Part shown: positions 9,910-17,642 of the stretch, in pieces
How the letters are laid out: every line of letters starts with the position of its first letter
How positions within the stretch are numbered: the stretch's first letter is position 1
Assembly: GCA_012837705.1 (NCBI GenBank)
Contig: DUQQ01000011.1
Location: forward strand, 30,368-94,367
Reading direction: 5' to 3'
Length of the DNA stretch: 64,000 nucleotides
From: Hydrogenispora sp.
GTDB lineage: Bacteria > Bacillota > UBA4882 > UBA10575
Notes under the pieces: generated by a model
The model's input: only the letters and a program-made list of their open reading frames with translations
Databases searched by the model: none
Told to the model about the DNA's origin: nothing
Translations under genes and position numbers: made by a program

Positions 9910-10782
9910 TTAAACTTTGAGGTGTCTTTTGAGCGAAACGTGGCTCCCGAGACCGCCAAAGAAAAGCCCCATGCCCAAAAGGACAGCCATCAAGATTAAT
10001 TCAAGCTCTGGTCCGGATAAAAGCGGAAGAAAACGGCGATAAAACTGTATCTTTTGGATGAGGAAAGCGTAGCCTTCCTTTAAAATTAATAAAGCCAGGC
10101 CAGCACCGAGTAAGCCCAGAATAATTCCTTCCAGGAGGAAAGGCCAGCGGACAAAGGAGTCGGTCGCGCCAACTAACTTCATAATCTCAATCTCTCTGCG
10201 GCGGGCGTAAACGGTCAGTTGAATCGTGTTGATAATGATATATAGGACGGCAAAAGCTGTTAAGAAAAGGAGCGCAAGCCCGAAGACCATGATCAAGCGG
10301 ATTGCGATTTCAAGAAACCGCACAAAGTCTTGCTTGAAAACGACTTCTTCCACACCGGGGACGGCCGATGCCAAACGTACCAAACTCTGGAGGTCCGCCG
10401 TTTCCAGCAAGGAGAGGTTAAAAGCCGCCGGTAAGGGGTTTTCCCCTTCAAGGAAAAGGTTCTGATTACCGAGCATCTTTTCTAATGACGCTGCCCCTTC
10501 TGCTTTGGAGACATATTTAACACTTTTCACCCCGGGCAGGGCGGCTAGTTCAGCACCGATCTTTTCCGGATTCTTCACCGTTGGTTCCAGAAAAACGCGG
10601 ATTTCAATCTCATCCCAGGCCAGAACGGTTAAATGGTGGAGATTGGCTGTTAGTAAAAAAAACAGCCCAAAGAGGAAAAGCCCAATGGTGATGATCCCCA
10701 AGGCAGTTAAAGTCATTACTCGATTGCGGACCAATCCACGCAGGGCCTCGCGGAGAAAATAAAAAAAGGTTCTAGGTTTCAA
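9910..10782 (-). CDS. ftsX: Cell division protein FtsX, permease-like subunit
   Basis: Integral membrane partner of FtsE. The complex couples ATP hydrolysis to activation of peptidoglycan hydrolases at the division site or sidewall. One N-terminal helix, an extracellular domain of about 120 residues, then three C-terminal helices match the FtsX layout. The open frame extends to 10830, but the TTG at 10782 is preferred: it gives 290 residues, starts LKPRTFFYFLREALRG, and has AAAGGAGG at 8 bases. That ribosome site lies inside the last codons of ftsE, and the two genes overlap by 11 bases. Confidence 0.95.
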   Translation of the reverse strand: MKPRTFFYFLREALRGLVRNRVMTLTALGIITIGLFLFGLFFLLTANLHHLTVLAWDEIEIRVFLEPTVKNPEKIGAELAALPGVKSVKYVSKAEGAASLEKMLGNQNLFLEGENPLPAAFNLSLLETADLQSLVRLASAVPGVEEVVFKQDFVRFLEIAIRLIMVFGLALLFLTAFAVLYIIINTIQLTVYARRREIEIMKLVGATDSFVRWPFLLEGIILGLLGAGLALLILKEGYAFLIQKIQFYRRFLPLLSGPELELILMAVLLGMGLFFGGLGSHVSLKRHLKV

Positions 10783-11458
10783 GGGTATAACCTCCTTTGG
10801 GCGTATCCCGAACCAGCTTACCCCGGTCAAGGGCGATTACCCGTCGGCGCATATGATCCACGATCTCCCGGTTATGGGTGGCCATAACAATGGTGGTTCC
10901 GCGTCGATTGACCTCCAGGAGCAGTTCCATAATCCCCCAGGAAGTATCGGGGTCCAGGTTTCCCGTGGGTTCGTCGGCCAGCAACAAAAGAGGCCGGTTG
11001 ACTAGAGCCCGGGCTAAACAGACCCGTTGTTGTTCACCACCGGATAATTCTGAAGGCAAGAGATTTGCCTTGTTTAGGAGGCCAACTAATTCTAAAACCG
11101 CGTAGACCCGGGGCCGAATCAAACGGGCTTTGGTTTCAATTACTTCCAGGGCAAAGGCGACGTTTTCATAGACCGTTTTTTGTGGTAATAGTTTATAATC
11201 TTGAAAAATAACGCCGATATTCCGGCGGAGGTAGGCGATCTCTCTTTTTTTGAGGTAAGCCAGGTTTTGCCGGTTAACGGCAATCAGGCCGGAAGTAGGG
11301 ACCTCCTGGCGGATGATCAAGTTTAGAAAGGTGGATTTACCGGCACCACTCGGACCGACCAGAAAAACGAACTCCCCCTTCTGGACCGTAAGGGAAACCT
11401 GATCTAAGGCCACGACACCGTTGTTGAAGATTTTCGTGAGCTTCTTTGCGATTAACAA
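10772..11458 (-). CDS. ftsE: Cell division ATP-binding protein FtsE
   Basis: An ABC ATPase of about 228 residues that powers FtsX. Visible motifs are Walker A GPSGAGKST, the Q-loop region, signature LSGGEQQR, Walker B LLLLADEPTGNLD and the switch His in MATHNRE. The open frame can start at a GTG at 11467. The TTG at 11458 is preferred because AGAGG sits 7 bases upstream of it, whereas it abuts the GTG. It heads the operon ftsE-ftsX-ctpA-deacetylase. The EnvC-like M23 gene often found in this operon is not here; a candidate is at 53530. Confidence 0.95.
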   Translation of the reverse strand: MLIAKKLTKIFNNGVVALDQVSLTVQKGEFVFLVGPSGAGKSTFLNLIIRQEVPTSGLIAVNRQNLAYLKKREIAYLRRNIGVIFQDYKLLPQKTVYENVAFALEVIETKARLIRPRVYAVLELVGLLNKANLLPSELSGGEQQRVCLARALVNRPLLLLADEPTGNLDPDTSWGIMELLLEVNRRGTTIVMATHNREIVDHMRRRVIALDRGKLVRDTPKGGYTLET

Positions 11459-11539
11459 ACGAACCACCTCTTAATGGGGCTATTAGATCTTTTTTCGACA
11501 AGCCCAAACAATCTCCTTCAGCTAATACGGTAAACAAAA

Positions 11540-11565
11540 AACCCACCCCTTTAAGGGTAGGCTTT
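11540..11565 (-). terminator. Terminator after the 116-residue hypothetical gene
   Basis: Minus strand: CCTACCCTT pairs with AAGGGGTGG, followed by TTTTTTG. It separates the upstream small gene from ftsE. Confidence 0.65.
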
Positions 11566-11916
11566 TTATTTTTTATAGTAGAAAAGATAGCCGTTCGGTG
11601 GTGACGAGCGGATTTCCTTGAGCGAAGGCAAGGTGTGCATTAAACGAAACTCAAGGCGAATAAAGGTGTCAAAATCCAAGATCCATTCTAATTCAGCCAG
11701 GGCCACGCGGCGCAGTTCACCGTCTTTCCGAAAGAGAATCTCCATTTCCGTTCCCGGTGGGAGGTGCGCCTTTCTGATGTCGGCAAGGAGTTCAGGCTCA
11801 ATTCCTTCTACGGGGTAGGATAAGTGGTAGAAAAAACCGCTGCCTAGCGTGGAAATGGTCTCTGGCGTCCAGTCTTTATTCACGATCAAGCGAACGCTCT
11901 TTTTCCTGGTTCCCAC
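11566..11916 (-). CDS. Hypothetical protein, 116 residues
   Basis: I do not recognise this protein. It starts MGTRKKSVRLIVNKDWTP (GTG start, GGGGG ribosome site 7 bases away). It is mildly charged with no membrane helix or signal peptide. The segment HLPPGTEMEILFRKDGELRRVALAELEWILDFDTFIRLEF alternates hydrophobic and polar residues as in a small beta-rich fold. It has its own terminator and a long leader region containing strong RNA hairpins (12.0-12.1 kb). Codon use looks like the neighbours, and the strong ribosome site and terminator support a real gene. Confidence 0.6.
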   Translation of the reverse strand: MGTRKKSVRLIVNKDWTPETISTLGSGFFYHLSYPVEGIEPELLADIRKAHLPPGTEMEILFRKDGELRRVALAELEWILDFDTFIRLEFRLMHTLPSLKEIRSSPPNGYLFYYKK

Positions 11917-11980
11917 TTTTGTCCCCCTTTCTCCTTGCGGTGGTTATTCAAGGTATGGTGTCCTACTAGAAAATACCAGT

Positions 11981-12038
11981 CTGTCCTTCGCGCGGTTAAT
12001 TCCAGCAAATTAGGCTAGGGTTACCGCTGCGAAGGACC
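11981..12038 (-). ncRNA. Hairpin in the leader of the 116-residue gene
   Basis: GTCCTTCGC (11981-11989 area) pairs perfectly with GCGAAGGAC near 12030-12038. An inner CGGT/ACCG pair continues the stem around a loop of about 26 bases. It lies between the repeated motif and the start of the hypothetical gene, so it could be part of a structured 5' leader. No known riboswitch class was matched. Confidence 0.35.
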
Positions 12039-12060
12039 AGGCGCTGTTTGCCTCAGGGCT

Positions 12061-12114
12061 TGTCGCCCACCTGGCTTTGCCCGATCTGACCTCGTTAGAT
12101 CAAAGCTGGGCGAT
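12061..12114 (-). repeat. Structured intergenic motif, copy A
   Basis: On the minus strand this reads CTAACGA, 15 bases, then AGCCAGGTGGGCGACA. It folds as TCGCCCA-GCTTTGATCT-loop-AGATC-ggg-CAAAGC-cagg-TGGGCGA. A second copy with the same two blocks and the same 15-base spacing is at 60484-60521. Orientation is sense toward the gene at 11566-11916. Confidence 0.5.
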
Positions 12115-12141
12115 GACCTTAAAGTATTATATGAAAGGGGG

Positions 12142-12261
12142 AAAAAAAGGGTGTCACCAAGGGGTGACACCATGAGCGGTAATAATCGATGTATCAAGCC
12201 CACCCAAAGAGGCCAACACTACTTGGGAAATAGTCATCGTTATGGCCGCCTTTGCGCTGTG
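12142..12261 (-). ncRNA. Candidate small RNA with terminator
   Basis: Minus strand: a TATAAT hexamer (12268-12273) precedes a long imperfect stem (CAAAG-gc-GGCCA pairing with TGGCC-t-CTTTG, inner ACTA/TAGT). This is followed by a clean terminator GGTGTCACC-CCTT-GGTGACACC with seven Ts. No good -35 is visible and no protein frame fits, so this is a structural prediction only. Confidence 0.3.
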
Positions 12262-12528
12262 ATTCTAATTATATAAAGAGCGAACGTCCAAAAGCCATTT
12301 TTGCCCTTTCGTAATCTGCCGTTGAAACACGATATGGTCGAGGTTAAATTTTTACAAAAATAACGCATAATCTTGCAGGAAGCCGTTCTTTTTCACAGAA
12401 TTTAAAAAAGAGTTATCCTCTGTGCATCCCTGTTCCGCTCTGATGCCCACAGGCACTGAGGGACGCAAAGGAGGAAATCTTCGGGTACAATCCGGTATTT
12501 ATAATTATTCTGCTAGGAGGTTGGTAGA

Positions 12529-13842
12529 GTGAAGAAAAAAGTGATTATCATGGGCGCGGCAGGAAGGGATTTCCATAATTTCAACACCTTTTTCCGGGAT
12601 AACGAGAATTATGAGGTCCTGGCCTTTACCGCAACACAGATCCCGGATATCCACGGGAGAAAATATCCGCCGGCATTGAGCGGGCGGCTCTATCCGGAAG
12701 GGATCCCCATTTACGACGAGGAGGATTTAGAGGCCCTGATTAAGGAGAACGGCGTGGACGAAGTGATCTTTGCCTACAGCGATGCCTCCCACGAATATGT
12801 GATGAATCGGGCCTCGCTTGTCTTGGCCGCTGGTGCGGATTTTCGACTGATGGGGCCGGAGACTACCATGCTTAACGCCAATGTTCCGGTGATTTCGGTC
12901 TGCGCCGTCCGGACCGGCGTCGGCAAAAGCCAAACCACCAGAAAAGTAGCGCAGATTATTCAGGAAATGGGGAAAAAATTAGTTGTCATCCGCCACCCTA
13001 TGCCCTACGGTGACCTGGAAAAGCAGGCCTGTCAACGGTTTGCCACCTATGAGGACTTGGATAAACACGACTGTACCATTGAAGAACGGGAGGAGTATGA
13101 ACCCCATATTGAAAAAGGCTTTGTGGTTTATGCCGGTGTCGACTACCAACAAATACTAGCCGCGGCGGAGAAGGAGGCCGAAGTCATCCTGTGGGACGGC
13201 GGTAATAACGACCTGCCCTTTTACCGTCCTCTGCTCAATATTGTCCTTGTCGATCCGCACCGGCCCGGGCATGAACTACGCTATCATCCTGGTGAAACCA
13301 ACTTCCGCATGGCCGATGTCCTGCTCATCAATAAAATCGAAACCAGTTACCCTGAGAATATCGACAAGGTTCGGGCCAATATCCGGCTGGTCAACCCAAA
13401 AGCCACCGTCATTGAGGCTGCTTCGCCCATCTTTATTGACCAACCCGGTCTTTTGGCCGGTAAACGGGTTTTAGTGGTGGAGGACGGTCCCACCCTTACC
13501 CACGGTAACATGGCATACGGTGCCGGTACCATTGCTGCCAACAAATACGGCGCCGCTGAACTGGTTGACCCCCGCCCCTACGCCGTGGGCAGTATCATCG
13601 AGACCTTCGCCCGGTACGGCCACCTTTCCAATGTCCTTCCGGCCATGGGCTACGGTAAAAAGCAAATTACGGAACTGGAGGAGACGATCAATCGGGCGGA
13701 CGCCGATGCGGTAGTCATTGGTACCCCTATTGATCTCCGGCGTCTGATTAAGATTGATAAACCGGCGGTTCGGGTCCGTTATGAACTGCAGGAGATCGGC
13801 GAACCGACACTGGAAGAGATCATCAAGGAAAAGCTGGGATAA
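12529..13842 (+). CDS. Cyclic 2,3-diphosphoglycerate synthetase-like P-loop protein
   Basis: A 437-residue cytosolic protein. It has an N-terminal Rossmann-like part (KKKVIIMGAAGRDFHNFNT, about 1-110) and a P-loop module with CAVRTGVGKSQTTR (about 125-138). Later conserved stretches are ILWDGGNND, DPHRPGHELRYHPGE and VEDGPTLTHGNMAYGAG. This pattern belongs to the COG2403 / cDPG synthetase family, first known from methanogens, where it makes the thermoprotectant cyclic 2,3-bisphosphoglycerate. In bacteria the function is untested and it is often labelled a predicted GTPase. The start has TAGGAGG 8 bases upstream. It is monocistronic, closed by a perfect terminator. Confidence 0.8.
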   Translation: MKKKVIIMGAAGRDFHNFNTFFRDNENYEVLAFTATQIPDIHGRKYPPALSGRLYPEGIPIYDEEDLEALIKENGVDEVIFAYSDASHEYVMNRASLVLAAGADFRLMGPETTMLNANVPVISVCAVRTGVGKSQTTRKVAQIIQEMGKKLVVIRHPMPYGDLEKQACQRFATYEDLDKHDCTIEEREEYEPHIEKGFVVYAGVDYQQILAAAEKEAEVILWDGGNNDLPFYRPLLNIVLVDPHRPGHELRYHPGETNFRMADVLLINKIETSYPENIDKVRANIRLVNPKATVIEAASPIFIDQPGLLAGKRVLVVEDGPTLTHGNMAYGAGTIAANKYGAAELVDPRPYAVGSIIETFARYGHLSNVLPAMGYGKKQITELEETINRADADAVVIGTPIDLRRLIKIDKPAVRVRYELQEIGEPTLEEIIKEKLG

Positions 13843-13851
13843 GAAATTCCG

Positions 13852-13892
13852 ACAAAGATCCCTACCCCAAAAGGGTAGGGATCTTTGTTTAG
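13852..13892 (+). terminator. Strong terminator after the cDPG-synthetase-like gene
   Basis: AAAGATCCCTACCC pairs perfectly with GGGTAGGGATCTTT around a 5-base loop, followed by TGTTT. Confidence 0.8.
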
Positions 13893-14003
13893 GTTGTTGT
13901 AATAACGGAGGAATTTCCATACGAAGCTGGACTTGACCAGAGAGAAAGACGGTTAATAATTGTTACGTAAAAAAACGCAAATAAAGTTCAAAAAAAGGAA
14001 TAG

Positions 14004-14249
14004 CTACTTTTGGGCTGGTTGGTCCGGTTCGGAGTTTATAGGAAAGGCGGCCAAGAGAGATTTGGCTTGGGGCCAGTCTTCTGCTGGAACTTGAATTTTG
14101 AGGCCGAGGGCACCTCCGTAAATCAAACCGAAATTACGGTCGGGAATGAAGCAGGTAATCCCGGCACCGGCGAGCAGACTTTTGATCAAGTCGGCTTCCA
14201 AGGGGTTTTGGACTTCCGTAAGTGTCCGCCATTGGGTTTGGGTAGACAT
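14004..14249 (-). CDS. DUF2007 (putative signal-transducing) small protein
   Basis: An 81-residue protein with the DUF2007 layout: a first strand WRTLTEVQNPLEADLIKSLLAGAGI, then FIPDRNFG...GGALGLKIQVPAEDWPQAKSLL. The family has a small ferredoxin-like fold and no firmly assigned biochemical role. The gene follows a DUF1540 gene and a terminator on the same strand. Confidence 0.7.
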   Translation of the reverse strand: MSTQTQWRTLTEVQNPLEADLIKSLLAGAGITCFIPDRNFGLIYGGALGLKIQVPAEDWPQAKSLLAAFPINSEPDQPAQK

Positions 14250-14285
14250 GATCTATCCCTCCTCTTTCCGCAGGAAACTGTGGAT

Positions 14286-14320
14286 GAAAAAACCGCCTGT
14301 CCTGGAGAGACAGACGGTGT
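14286..14320 (-). terminator. Terminator after the DUF1540 gene
   Basis: Minus strand: CCGTCTGTC, loop, GACAGGCGG, then TTTTTT. Confidence 0.7.
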
Positions 14321-14326
14321 TGGTTC

Positions 14327-14533
14327 TTAGGCGTTTTTGGGTTTGAAGGTCCGGCAGTAGGTGGCCTTCGATGTTTCAGCCTCGCCATAACCTTCACCCA
14401 ATGTTCCGATCTCCATATCCAGGTTAACCTGTTGGTTGTCAACCTCAATGGTATCCGCAGCACAGAGGTTATTCTGCTCCCAGTATTGACAGCTATCAAC
14501 GTAGCATTTTACTTTTACTTCTTTCTTCGGCAA
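14327..14533 (-). CDS. DUF1540 domain small cysteine-rich protein
   Basis: A 68-residue protein with conserved cysteines: VKCYVDSCQYWEQNNLCAADTIEV and YCRTFKP. Spacing fits the DUF1540 domain, common in spore-forming Clostridia and thought to bind metal through its Cys residues. A GGAGG-type ribosome site (AAAGGAGGGACG) is upstream. A terminator follows directly, so it can be expressed alone. Confidence 0.8.
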   Translation of the reverse strand: MPKKEVKVKCYVDSCQYWEQNNLCAADTIEVDNQQVNLDMEIGTLGEGYGEAETSKATYCRTFKPKNA

Positions 14534-14578
14534 TCTTTTCGTCCCTCCTTTTTTTTAGTTTGCCCGCCCGGTATTTTT

Positions 14579-15325
14579 TTATACTCGAGCGGTAAGGAAG
14601 AGGATAAGGAGGCGGGCGCTGCCCGCCCCCAGGGCAAGCCCGGCGAAGGCCGACGGCCATCCAGCGAGGCGGATGGCAAGGGGGATCATTTCAACTAAAA
14701 CAAGGATGAGCATGGCACCACCAGCGAATCCCAAAGCTGTGGCCGACCAGGGGGTGGCGATCTGGCCGAGGACGCCTCCGAGGAAAGCACCGATCGCCAT
14801 GGGGCCTTCAGCCCAGAATAAAGTACGGATGATCGACCCCCACTTGGTTTTTCCCAAACGTAAAGTGGTGGCGACCGCCATCCCTTCTGGGATATTGTGT
14901 AGTGCCATCAAGAGGGAGAGTCGCCACCAAAGTGCGGAAGAGGGATCGTGGGCGAAAACGGTTCCCACAGCCAAACCTTCCGGGAAATTGTGTAAGGCGA
15001 TACCAAGACCCAATAAGCGACCGGCTTTCCGAAAACGGGCGTCCTCAATGGGGCCGGTGGTTTCTTGGTCAAGTTGCCGGAGGACGAGCAGAAAAAGGGC
15101 ACCGCTCGTCATACCGGTCAACGTGTGCACCGGGCTGAGGTTCCAAGCTTCCGGGAAGAGATCCCAGATGACGACGCCAAGCATTATCCCGCCGGAAACA
15201 CCCATTAACATGCTCTGTTGTTGCCGGGTTACCGTCGGCCATAATCCGGCCGCGACGCCACCTAAGCCGGCCCCACTGACCCCAACCAAAAAGCCGAGGA
15301 GAGCGGCGAAAAAAACCAGAACCAA
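14579..15325 (-). CDS. ZIP family metal cation transporter
   Basis: A 248-residue membrane protein with about eight helices. The two ZIP metal-site helices are plain: LHNFPEGLAVG and LHNIPEGMAVA, each giving His-Asn-x-Pro-Glu ligands. ZIP proteins move Zn, Fe or Mn into the cytoplasm; specificity cannot be read here. The TTG start has GGGGGAAGAAG upstream. It is divergent from the DMT-type gene at 15433. Confidence 0.93.
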   Translation of the reverse strand: MVLVFFAALLGFLVGVSGAGLGGVAAGLWPTVTRQQQSMLMGVSGGIMLGVVIWDLFPEAWNLSPVHTLTGMTSGALFLLVLRQLDQETTGPIEDARFRKAGRLLGLGIALHNFPEGLAVGTVFAHDPSSALWWRLSLLMALHNIPEGMAVATTLRLGKTKWGSIIRTLFWAEGPMAIGAFLGGVLGQIATPWSATALGFAGGAMLILVLVEMIPLAIRLAGWPSAFAGLALGAGSARLLILFLTARV

Positions 15326-15432
15326 TCTTCTTCCCCCTTTTATCTTCCATCTTATTCATGGCTTGCGCCAGGATATGCTCCGGCTGGAGCGGGGAGAATA
15401 AAGGCAATCGTCGACAAGAGAGGTGGAGGTAC

Positions 15433-15873
15433 GTGTCGATTATTTTTTTGTTGATTGCCGGTTTGGCCGGTGCATTAATGGCCGTCCAAGGCTGTCTCAA
15501 TTCGTATTTGGGGGAAAAACTGGGGTTAATTCCGGCGGCTTTCAGTGTCCAACTGCTTGGAACATTGACGGTCGGCGGGCTTCTCCTCCTGTTTTTCAAA
15601 GGGGGATCTTTCCTCGGCGTGGTGGGAGAGATCCCCTATTATTACTGGCTAGGAGGGCCCATTGGGGTTGCGATCATCTACGGAGTCGCGGTGGCTATTT
15701 CGAAAATAGGGGCGGGTAATGCCACCACCGGAATTATCTTTTTCCAGCTGCTTACGGCGTACTTAATCGACCATTTTGGCCTTTTCAAACAGGAAGCGGT
15801 ACCCTTCACGGGAGGGAAAATAATCGGTATTCTCTTGATGGTCGGTGGAGCCTTTCTTTTGCTTCGGCGCTGA
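15433..15873 (+). CDS. DMT family transporter of the DUF606 (YdcZ) type
   Basis: A 146-residue protein with about five membrane helices and half-size DMT topology. It matches the DUF606/YdcZ family (AGLAGALMAVQGCLNSYLGEKLG; GAGNATTGIIFFQLLTAYLIDHFG). The longer frame from 15358 adds a non-hydrophobic, Arg/Cys-rich head. The GTG at 15433, with AGAGAGGTGGAGG upstream, gives the usual start just before the first helix. Substrate unknown. Confidence 0.8.
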   Translation: MSIIFLLIAGLAGALMAVQGCLNSYLGEKLGLIPAAFSVQLLGTLTVGGLLLLFFKGGSFLGVVGEIPYYYWLGGPIGVAIIYGVAVAISKIGAGNATTGIIFFQLLTAYLIDHFGLFKQEAVPFTGGKIIGILLMVGGAFLLLRR

Positions 15874-15981
15874 CGGAAATAGGATTTTTGTGTGTGTTCT
15901 GCGCTCCTTCCTCCCTCGCGTCGTCCCTATTCCTACTTGCTGCTGACGCTGCAAGTCAAAGCGATGGAGGAATAATCCGAT

Positions 15982-16009
15982 TAAAAAAAACCGGCCGAGG
16001 CCGGTTTTG
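15982..16009 (-). terminator. Terminator after ypeB
   Basis: AAAACCGGCC-ga-GGCCGGTTTT, followed on the minus strand by a run of eight Ts. Confidence 0.75.
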
Positions 16010-16058
16010 TCGTTTGTGGAATTCGCAGACGGGCCGGTGCCTGTCCGCGGGTGGGTTT

Positions 16059-17528
16059 TTATTTAATCTGGACGCCTTGTTGGTCGATCCGGTGGATGCG
16101 TTCCTCTTCCCCGGTGTCGGCATTGAGGTAAACCCGGTAACGGTTTTGTCCGATGCGCCCGATACACTCGTAAGCCAGGACCTCTTCGTACTGATCGTTC
16201 AGGATCACCGCCTCTTTTACGGTTTCCACGTTAAAGCGTTTATTTAGCCGGCTTCGGGCTTCGGTTATCGAGAGGCGCGGGGAAGCAATTTTGCGCTGTG
16301 GATCATGGAAGGTTAAATAGGACATGGTTTCGACCCCCATGATCTCGCCGTCGTCGAGGGCGACTTGCACTTTGATCATCTCCGGATAGATAATGGTGTC
16401 TCCCTGTTGAGAACAGAGGGAAACGACGGCCACATTGCGGTATTCTTCCGCCCCGACGGGGGTTAATCCGCGGTAATCCCGGCGTTCCAGGTATTTCTGG
16501 GCGGCGGCTTTCGCTTCCTCCAACGAAATCTTTTGCGCAGAGACGCCTCTTTCTTTTAGCATCCAGGCCACGTGCCCGCCTTTTACGGTCAGTGCTAAGC
16601 GGCCGCTAGAGGCGGCTTTACCCTTGTCGTTCTTTTTCTTTAAGGTGTAGAGATACAGGGGATTATCGCCGTTAATCTTCTCGTCATAGGCGACTTCATA
16701 CTGGGCTTCATCTTTATTCACAAAACCACTGGCAATCTCCCTTCCTTGTTCCTGGGAGATTTCGGCACCGGTAATGCCTTTCGGGTCCGGTCTAAGGTTT
16801 AATAAGTTGCCTTCCATCTCCGGTTCCGGCAGGCGTTTAAAACCGTCTTCCATCATCATAAAACTTTTGGTGATCTTGTTGGTCTCTAAACGGTCGGAAA
16901 CATCGGCCGCCAGGGCTGCGCTAGAGAGGCGATCGACCCGCAACCAGCGCTCGTCCGCTTCCAGCACGCTTTCTTGGAGGTCGACCAACTGGTCAGCGAG
17001 GTAACGGGCTTGTTGATATAAAGTGTTTAAAGTATCCCAATCGCGGTCGGATAGATACTGTACCCCTTCCCCGGTCACTGCGGGCACCGCCGCATCGGTG
17101 TTTGTGTTTTGGTTTAGTTTGGCCACAATATTATGGGAGAAAGCCCCGACCTTTGCTAAAAATTCTTTGGTCTTACCTAGTTCAACCGATGTTAATGGCA
17201 ATTGCCCCAAATCTTCTTGGGAAAGATAGGCTTGGCGCCAAATATCGGAAAAGGTCTTTACCAAGTGCGGACGGGAATTGGAGACGAGGGCTTCCGCCAG
17301 TTTGTTTTCCAAGTCCCCAACATGGGCAGATAATTCGGAGAAGGATCGGTTATATTGGTTTTCCGCCTTGATTTCCCAGTTCCTTCTGGCCCGAAACTGG
17401 GTGAAGCCCCAGACCAAAGAGGCGACTAGTGCCACGGCCAGTAAGGGAATGGTCATCCGCGAGCCGAAACGGTCCCGCTCTTCTCCGCGGTTTTCCTGAT
17501 TATTTTGCTCATGATGCTCTTCCGCCAA
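16059..17528 (-). CDS. ypeB: Germination protein YpeB
   Basis: A 489-residue spore protein. It has a charged N-terminus, one membrane helix (about 26-45), a long helical region (about 55-240), and three PepSY-like repeats to the C-terminus (EEAKAAAQKYLERRDYRG, ITEARSRLNKRFNVE). In Bacillus, YpeB stabilises the cortex-lytic enzyme SleB and is usually encoded directly after sleB. Here no sleB is adjacent; a SleB-domain gene is 33 kb away at 50731. TTG start with AAAGGAAGG 8 bases upstream. It is closed by a strong terminator. Confidence 0.9.
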   Translation of the reverse strand: MAEEHHEQNNQENRGEERDRFGSRMTIPLLAVALVASLVWGFTQFRARRNWEIKAENQYNRSFSELSAHVGDLENKLAEALVSNSRPHLVKTFSDIWRQAYLSQEDLGQLPLTSVELGKTKEFLAKVGAFSHNIVAKLNQNTNTDAAVPAVTGEGVQYLSDRDWDTLNTLYQQARYLADQLVDLQESVLEADERWLRVDRLSSAALAADVSDRLETNKITKSFMMMEDGFKRLPEPEMEGNLLNLRPDPKGITGAEISQEQGREIASGFVNKDEAQYEVAYDEKINGDNPLYLYTLKKKNDKGKAASSGRLALTVKGGHVAWMLKERGVSAQKISLEEAKAAAQKYLERRDYRGLTPVGAEEYRNVAVVSLCSQQGDTIIYPEMIKVQVALDDGEIMGVETMSYLTFHDPQRKIASPRLSITEARSRLNKRFNVETVKEAVILNDQYEEVLAYECIGRIGQNRYRVYLNADTGEEERIHRIDQQGVQIK

Positions 17529-17642
17529 TCTTTCTACCTTCCTTTCTACTATTTGGGTTGGACAATTTCATGACTAATATTCCCCAGAGAAGTTAAGCTA
17601 TGCAAGGAAAAAATAAAGCAGAGGGTGTTTTCCGGAGTGGGC

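Larger units (their letters stand above)
11917..12528. other. 612-bp gene-poor region with several RNA-like inverted repeats
   Basis: No convincing protein gene. It contains, left to right: a GTCCTTCGC/GCGAAGGAC hairpin (about 11981-12038), a second hairpin with the repeated motif described separately (12061-12114), a terminator-like stem on the minus strand (12142-12172), a long imperfect stem (about 12206-12255), and an AT-rich inverted repeat GTTAAATTTTTAC/AAAAATAAC (12346-12367). The 60-residue frame at 12021-12203 has no ribosome site and runs through the hairpins. Confidence 0.6.

Noticed and set aside
11940-12130. Known riboswitch or housekeeping RNA (cobalamin, 6S, RNase P, SRP) in the hairpin-rich region
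   Set aside because: None of the conserved blocks of those RNAs could be found on either strand, so it is left as an unassigned structured element.
12021-12203. 60-residue minus-strand ORF in the gene-poor region
   Set aside because: No ribosome site. It runs through strong RNA hairpins and a terminator, and its composition is arginine/proline-rich as in chance frames.
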